This document shows, one piece after another, positions 7,122 through 9,953 of a stretch of DNA of 9,953 bases; the first letter of the stretch is position 1, and every line of letters starts with the position of its first letter. Where the stretch lies: NCBI GenBank assembly GCA_964389475.1, contig CAYMFD010000125.1, forward strand, positions 1 to 9,953, written 5' to 3'. The notes beneath the pieces are model-generated. The model saw only the letters and a program-made list of their open reading frames with translations, made no database searches and was not told the DNA's origin. The position numbers were made by a program, and so were the translations under genes. Origin of the DNA: CAYMFD01 sp964389475 (lineage in GTDB: Bacteria > Bacteroidota > Bacteroidia > Chitinophagales > Saprospiraceae).

Positions 7122-8016
7122 CTATTTCTTGATCAGCTTTACTGATTTAACCCCCTGTGCAGTACTCAATTTCGCAATGTATACACCACTGGCCAAGTCA
7201 CTAGCATTGATAGACGCTGTCGAGGTGTCAGGAGTTGTGCTCATGACCAGTTGCCCTTGCATGTCGAATACTTGCATAGCATCGATCGTATGCGAGCCTT
7301 TTATATTCCAATAGTCACCGCTAGGGTTAGGAAATACGTTAAACTCCACACTTTCTGAGTCATCCACGCCTACCGACATGCCTTTCCAGAAGTAGAGATT
7401 GTCCACATAGATCTTCGTAGAAGAACCATTGCCGCCGTCAAACTTAAACTGGATGGCGCGGGTAAGGTCACCCGTGATGCCGGCCACTGGTATGTCGATA
7501 CTTTGCCAAGTGCCATCTCCATTAGGTATGGGATTTTGCACCTCAGTACCGGAGCTGATAACGACTATATTAGGTGCTACACCGTCTACGGTCCAGACAT
7601 CTATGTGTAAGAACTCCATGGCGCTGATATCGAGTACATTATTAAACTCGATGCCCTGATAGTTGAAATTAGGGTAGGCTAGTACGACGTCTCCTGACCC
7701 ACCGGCTCCCGTAGGTTCAAAGTCTGCACTTGCCGTAGCGAAGCCACTCTGCGACCAATTGGGATTGTAATTAGCTCCCGTAATATTGTTGTAGGCGTCG
7801 CTAAAGATCGAGATGAAATCTACCGCATTACGAGTGGGTAGCGTCGCCAGGTATGTCTGTTGCTTGTGTTATGGTTGCTGACGCTGCAGGATCTGCAGTG
7901 GTAGCTAGCGTGATTTGTGGTACTGTCGTAGTACCACCAGTTAGTACGATATTATATGATGCAGTGTTGGGTGTAAATCCTACGATAGGAGTGACGAAGG
8001 AGCTCTTCCATCTTAT
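7122..8016 (-). pseudogene. Decayed 3' part of a type IX-secreted protein
   Basis: Two minus-strand frames together form one protein tail. The upstream frame (8016 to a stop at 7828-7830) reads a cadherin-like/Ig-like repeat: PIVGFTPNTASYNIVL, GGTTTVPQITLATTADPAAS, ATITQATDIPGDAT. The downstream frame (7868 to 7122, 248 codons) begins near LPTRNAVDFISIFSDAYNN. It contains a beta-sandwich module of the kind found at the C-terminus of secreted glycosidases (NYNPNWSQSGF, AMEFLHIDVWTVDG, IYVDNLYFWKG) and ends with a type A sorting domain (FNVFPNPSGDYWNIKG ... SGVYIAKL ... VKSVKLIKK). The sorting domain directs outer-membrane secretion through the type IX system. The two frames meet within about 20 bp near 7830-7850, where the rest of the Ig-like repeat and a linker should be, implying an internal deletion with frame loss. 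No signal peptide or start exists: the upstream frame runs into a stop at 8017-8019, at the cassette-like region. A short 165-aa product from the ATG at 7619 would be non-exported. Confidence 0.75.
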
Positions 8017-8031
8017 CTAATGTTAGTCACA
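7984..8031 (-). other. Degenerate attC-like site ending cassette 1
   Basis: Read on the plus strand, CTTCCATCTTATC then TAATGTTAGTCACA (8005-8031) matches the right arm of the intact site at 8706-8733 (CTTCCATCTTTATC then ACTTGTTATCATCA) apart from one gap and a few substitutions. The last ten bases, GTTAGTCACA, are the exact complement of TGTGACTAAC at 8660-8669, the start of the same cassette. The opposite arm is poor: GATAGGAG (7984-7991) can pair only in part with CTTCC...TATC, and an inner GAAG/CTTC hairpin is possible. The site therefore looks truncated or fused to the type IX gene sequence at about 7984-8005; the exact left edge is uncertain. Confidence 0.55.
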
Positions 8032-8039
8032 GCATTCCT

Positions 8040-8649
8040 TTATATTCTTTTAACAATTTCTTCAAAATCCATATTCTCATAATTGCTCACAACAATTCCG
8101 AACGTCTTATAATTTGACGTAACAATATATTGAGTCTGAAACTTCTCTTGCCCGTCATATTCTTGCCTATATTTAACCTTGATTATCTTGGACTTTCCTG
8201 TTTCTAAAAATTTCTTTTTCTAATCTTTCATAGTCTAAACCAAGACTTGACCAATCTTGACTAACTTGCTTTTCGAGCATTCCTATATATTGAGAAGCTA
8301 TACTTTTGTCAAAATCAACATATTCACCTGACTGAATCCAAAAGCAATTTTCATAATTTTCACGATCAGCATAGATCACAAATTCAGTTGGCATCAATTT
8401 GAGGTTTTCAATTCCACCTTTCACAGCATTTATAAATTTGGTCTCTTTTTTTACTTTCAATAGCTTTTCTTGCAATTCGTCCGGTGAGATTTCTACGTAG
8501 TTATTCGGAATAAAGCTTTCCTGAGTTAAAAAATCTACATTTACCTTTTTTTAATCTTCATTCTTGAGTTGTGGTGTTTTGTTTTGATTTATAGAATTTC
8601 CACAACTGGCAAGAATCAGAATTCCTATTACTATAATGATCTCTTTCAT
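8040..8649 (-). pseudogene. Broken lipoprotein gene, two disruptions
   Basis: The ATG at 8647-8649 opens a lipoprotein (MKEIIIVIGILILASC, lipidated Cys16) but hits TAA as codon 33 (8551-8553) within GATTAAAAAAAGG. The same frame then continues coherently (VNVDFLTQESFIPNNYVEIS, later TEFVIYADRENYENCFWIQS and SLGLDYERLEKE) until it degenerates past a run of five T at 8215-8219. Shifting by one base there restores a coherent tail (FLETGKSKIIKVKYRQEYDG, QTQYIVTSNYKTFGIVVSNY, NMDFEEIVKRI) ending at TAA 8040-8042, just before the attC-like site. One extra base in the homopolymer plus a substitution (for example AAA to TAA) explains both lesions. The intact protein would have about 202 residues. A 100-aa internal frame starting at TTG 8475 could still be translated but lacks the signal peptide. 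No family is recognised; mixed beta strands and a central helix are suggested. Homopolymer sequencing error is possible for the frameshift. Confidence 0.7.
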
Positions 8650-8659
8650 TTTTATTTGT

Positions 8660-8733
8660 TGTGACTAACGGTCTTGTGATAAGTGGAGGTGGGGCTTTCG
8701 CCCCACTTCCATCTTTATCACTTGTTATCATCA
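8660..8733 (-). other. attC-like recombination site (imperfect palindrome)
   Basis: The site folds into an asymmetric two-part hairpin. Outer TAAC (8666-8669) pairs with GTTA (8724-8727). After unpaired spacers of 6 and 2 nt, GTGATAA (8676-8682) pairs with TTATCAC (8715-8721). After a bulge of one base against three, a 12-bp stem (8684-8695 with 8700-8711, one G-T pair) closes a TTTC loop. Outer TAAC/GTTA boxes, an unpaired central spacer and bulged bases on one side are the marks of integron attC sites, which recombine as folded single strands. Core-to-core length is about 68 bp. On the minus strand the expected crossover G^TT falls between 8669 and 8668. The stop codon of the 70-aa gene lies inside the site, as is common for cassette genes. 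The core boxes do not match GTTRRRY exactly (GTTAGTC, GTTATCA). Confidence 0.65.
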
Positions 8734-8930
8734 GTTAATCTTTCCAATCGATGATTATATAGTGCTCCAAAAACAAGTCCACAAACTGTATAGATTATAA
8801 AGTCTTTAAAATAACTAGATGAGATTGAAGTGACGGCCTTATTTGTTAAATAAAGGGTAAGTTGAAGACTGCAATAGACTAAAATAGCCCATGGCAATCC
8901 ATGCTTAATTATCGCAAGTAATTTGTTCAT
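8718..8930 (-). CDS. Small two-helix membrane protein, possible partner
   Basis: A 70-residue protein with two likely membrane segments, about residues 12-29 (LPWAILVYCSLQLTLYLT) and 43-59 (DFIIYTVCGLVFGALYN). A Ser-rich loop separates them, a short basic N-terminus precedes them and a charged C-terminal tail (HRLERLTDDNK) follows; the positive-inside rule places both termini in the cytoplasm. It starts at ATG directly after the stop of the upstream lipoprotein gene (TAA-ATG, no spacer), so it is almost certainly translationally coupled to it. Its stop codon lies within the attC-like site. No family is recognised. A small membrane protein tightly coupled to a gene with a Gly/Ala-zipper tail could be an immunity or escort protein, but that is speculation from gene order. 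Confidence 0.7.
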   Translation of the reverse strand: MNKLLAIIKHGLPWAILVYCSLQLTLYLTNKAVTSISSSYFKDFIIYTVCGLVFGALYNHRLERLTDDNK

Positions 8931-9746
8931 TTAACAGTCTTTAAAATTACTAGCATTTGCTGCAGCAGCACCAGTTGATGCTACATCAGCACCATATGCT
9001 GCACCAGCACCAGCACCAACTGGTCCTCCTAAGCCACCTTTTACTGCACCCCAAAATCCTCCCCACGCATCTGACCATGCTGTAACACCAACAGCACAAG
9101 CGCAGGGTGTTTTTCGTGGAGATAAAATGTCGTCGTTGACTAGCCCCGATATATTGATACTGACAAACGCAAATTCGCCTCCCATGTCTTCAGTTGACCA
9201 GAGTTTAAAAGACATGTATAATAACCCAATACTCTTCATCAAAACTTCTTTATCAGTAGCGGATAAAGAAGTGTCATCTTGAATGTTATCACTCAGATTA
9301 CACAAAAATGTCATCAATCCATTGACTGTGTACTCTTCAATATAATCTTCAGATTCTCCAAAGGCAAATATCCAGTCATGCATATCTAGTAGATAGAACT
9401 TTATGGCTGGTGATACTTCAGCATTTTCAACTGAGGTCCTATCTATGTAATTTGGATACGGTTCAAACATCGATGGATCAACATACTGAGCTAAAATTTC
9501 TTCTATTGCAATACTCTCATTATTTAATGCTTCATTACTAAAAGTAACGTTTGCTAAGATTTCGTGGACAATATTGTTATGCTCTACGCCATAATCGATA
9601 TAATCATAAAATAAGCAACTTGAAAGTTCGCGTTGTGCAACTTCTGGTTCAGAGCTAAATTCAGACTCGGAGCTCACTTCAGACTTGTTGCATGAGAATA
9701 ATATTATCAATGTTAGTAGTAAGAGATTAATATTTAAAAGCTTCAT
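8931..9746 (-). CDS. Lipoprotein with Gly/Ala-rich glycine-zipper tail
   Basis: A 271-residue predicted lipoprotein: signal peptide residues 1-18 with lipobox LFSC and lipidated Cys19, followed by a Ser/Glu repeat linker (SSESEFSSEPEV). Residues about 40-205 form a mostly helical soluble region without a recognised motif (HEILANVTFSNEAL, AIEEILAQYVDPSMF, VLMKSIGLLYMSFKLW). After a CAC motif (215-217) the tail changes abruptly to Trp/Gly/Ala-rich sequence at 219-266 (WSDAWGGFWGAVKGGLGG, then PVGAGAGAAYGADVASTGAA) with GxxxG/AxxxA spacing, ending in a free Cys271. Such glycine-zipper tails insert in or associate with membranes and occur in some bacteriocin precursors and in small Bacteroidota lipoproteins of unknown role. 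The stop is fused to the ATG of the 70-aa membrane protein gene. The 204-nt stretch between the cassette start and the ATG holds no further gene. Function unknown; toxin-like activity is only a hypothesis. Confidence 0.8.
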   Translation of the reverse strand: MKLLNINLLLLTLIILFSCNKSEVSSESEFSSEPEVAQRELSSCLFYDYIDYGVEHNNIVHEILANVTFSNEALNNESIAIEEILAQYVDPSMFEPYPNYIDRTSVENAEVSPAIKFYLLDMHDWIFAFGESEDYIEEYTVNGLMTFLCNLSDNIQDDTSLSATDKEVLMKSIGLLYMSFKLWSTEDMGGEFAFVSINISGLVNDDILSPRKTPCACAVGVTAWSDAWGGFWGAVKGGLGGPVGAGAGAAYGADVASTGAAAANASNFKDC

Positions 9747-9941
9747 ATGTTATATGATTTTGGGCTTTCTGGTAACCCAGACCGTTTTGAGAGAACATCC
9801 CTCATTCATCAATTTGATTTACTCATCGAAAAGTCTATTATACTGGATTCATGTACTCTAAGCGTTTATCTTGATTTCGTCCACTTATTTGGAGTTTTTT
9901 GCTGAATCAACTTGTTTTCGAGATTCGAATTTCTTTAAAAT
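9747..9941 (-). other. Leader of cassette 2, no gene seen
   Basis: About 195 bp of AT-rich sequence between the cassette start and the lipoprotein ATG, long for a cassette leader, so it may hold the cassette's own promoter. A TATAAT hexamer occurs on the minus strand (9837-9842) but has no matching upstream box and is not the Bacteroidota consensus. No TAnnTTTG element was found. Confidence 0.35.
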
Positions 9942-9953
9942 TGATGATAACGG
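9942..9953 (-). other. Edge of a third attC-like site
   Basis: TGATGATAAC (9942-9951) is the exact complement of GTTATCATCA at 8724-8733, and the bases that follow (TAACGG) repeat those at the corresponding edge of the intact site (TAACGG at 8666-8671). The rest of the site would lie beyond the window. Confidence 0.5.

Larger units (their letters stand above)
7984..8668 (-). mobile_element. Integron-like gene cassette 1
   Basis: In minus-strand orientation this unit begins at TTAGTCACA directly after the G of the preceding attC-like site. It carries a single (broken) lipoprotein gene whose start codon lies 19 bases in, and closes with TGTGACTAAC plus a degenerate attC-like arm. One gene, almost no leader, no promoter, and a 3' recombination site fit the architecture of integron cassettes. 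No integrase gene is in the window. The left limit is approximate. Confidence 0.55.
8669..9950 (-). mobile_element. Integron-like gene cassette 2
   Basis: On the minus strand this unit starts at TTATCATCA (9950 downwards), after the G of a site cut by the window edge. It carries two coupled genes in the same direction and ends with TGATGATAAC and the full attC-like site at 8660-8733. Its start and end are complementary over exactly 10 bp, with a different sequence from the pair in cassette 1. Base composition is clearly AT-richer than the tilS-priA part. No integrase or transposase is encoded. Confidence 0.55.

Noticed and set aside
8022..8669. Insertion sequence or MITE bounded by 10-bp terminal inverted repeats
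   Set aside because: No transposase is present, the neighbouring unit has a different decamer pair, there is no target duplication, and one end is a folded attC-like site, so the cassette model explains more.
8676..8721. Intrinsic terminator of the 70-aa gene
   Set aside because: The stem is strong, but no T-run follows it on the minus strand and the stem has the bulges and outer boxes of an attC-like site.
9837..9842. Sigma-70 type TATAAT box for cassette 2
   Set aside because: There is no -35 partner at suitable spacing and Bacteroidota use a different -7 consensus; it may be chance in AT-rich DNA.

Overview
The window looks like a chromosomal segment of a Bacteroidota bacterium, possibly near the Saprospiria/Cytophagia. 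This rests on a gliding/type IX secretion C-terminal sorting domain, several short lipoproteins with a Cys lipobox, a DUF2490-like envelope protein, TAnnTTTG-type promoter elements and the absence of strong Shine-Dalgarno sequences. No 16S rRNA or species marker is present, so the genus is not resolved.

Region 1 (1-4490) is core-like. A lipocalin-like lipoprotein gene (minus) diverges over 45 bp from tilS (plus), which encodes tRNA(Ile)-lysidine synthetase. About 800 bp without a convincing gene follow (2093-2891). This stretch holds small hairpins and a cluster of three GC-rich inverted repeats of the REP/dispersed-repeat kind. Next comes a minus-strand pair whose ends overlap by 8 bp: an SH3b + NlpC/P60 cell-wall peptidase and a DUF2490-like outer-membrane barrel protein.

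Region 2 (4497-6959) is a complete priA, encoding the primosomal replication-restart helicase, divergent from the peptidase gene.

Region 3 (7122-8016) is the decayed 3' part of a type IX-secreted protein on the minus strand. A cadherin-like/Ig-like repeat, a C-terminal beta-sandwich module and the sorting tail remain. The 5' part is missing and there is an internal deletion with a frame break.

Region 4 (about 7984-9953) is visibly AT-richer and is the most unusual part. On the minus strand it reads as an array of integron-like gene cassettes without an integrase in view. Cassette 2 carries a lipoprotein with a Gly/Ala-rich tail and a 70-aa two-helix membrane protein, coupled TAA-ATG. It ends in a well-formed attC-like folded site (8660-8733). 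Cassette 1 carries a broken 200-aa lipoprotein gene (in-frame stop plus a one-base frameshift). It ends in a second, degenerate attC-like site abutting the type IX remnant. The first bases of a third site lie at the right edge. Each cassette begins and ends with its own exact 10-bp complementary pair, as expected when the attC core boxes are rejoined in a circular cassette. The array appears to be inserted in, or next to, the type IX gene.
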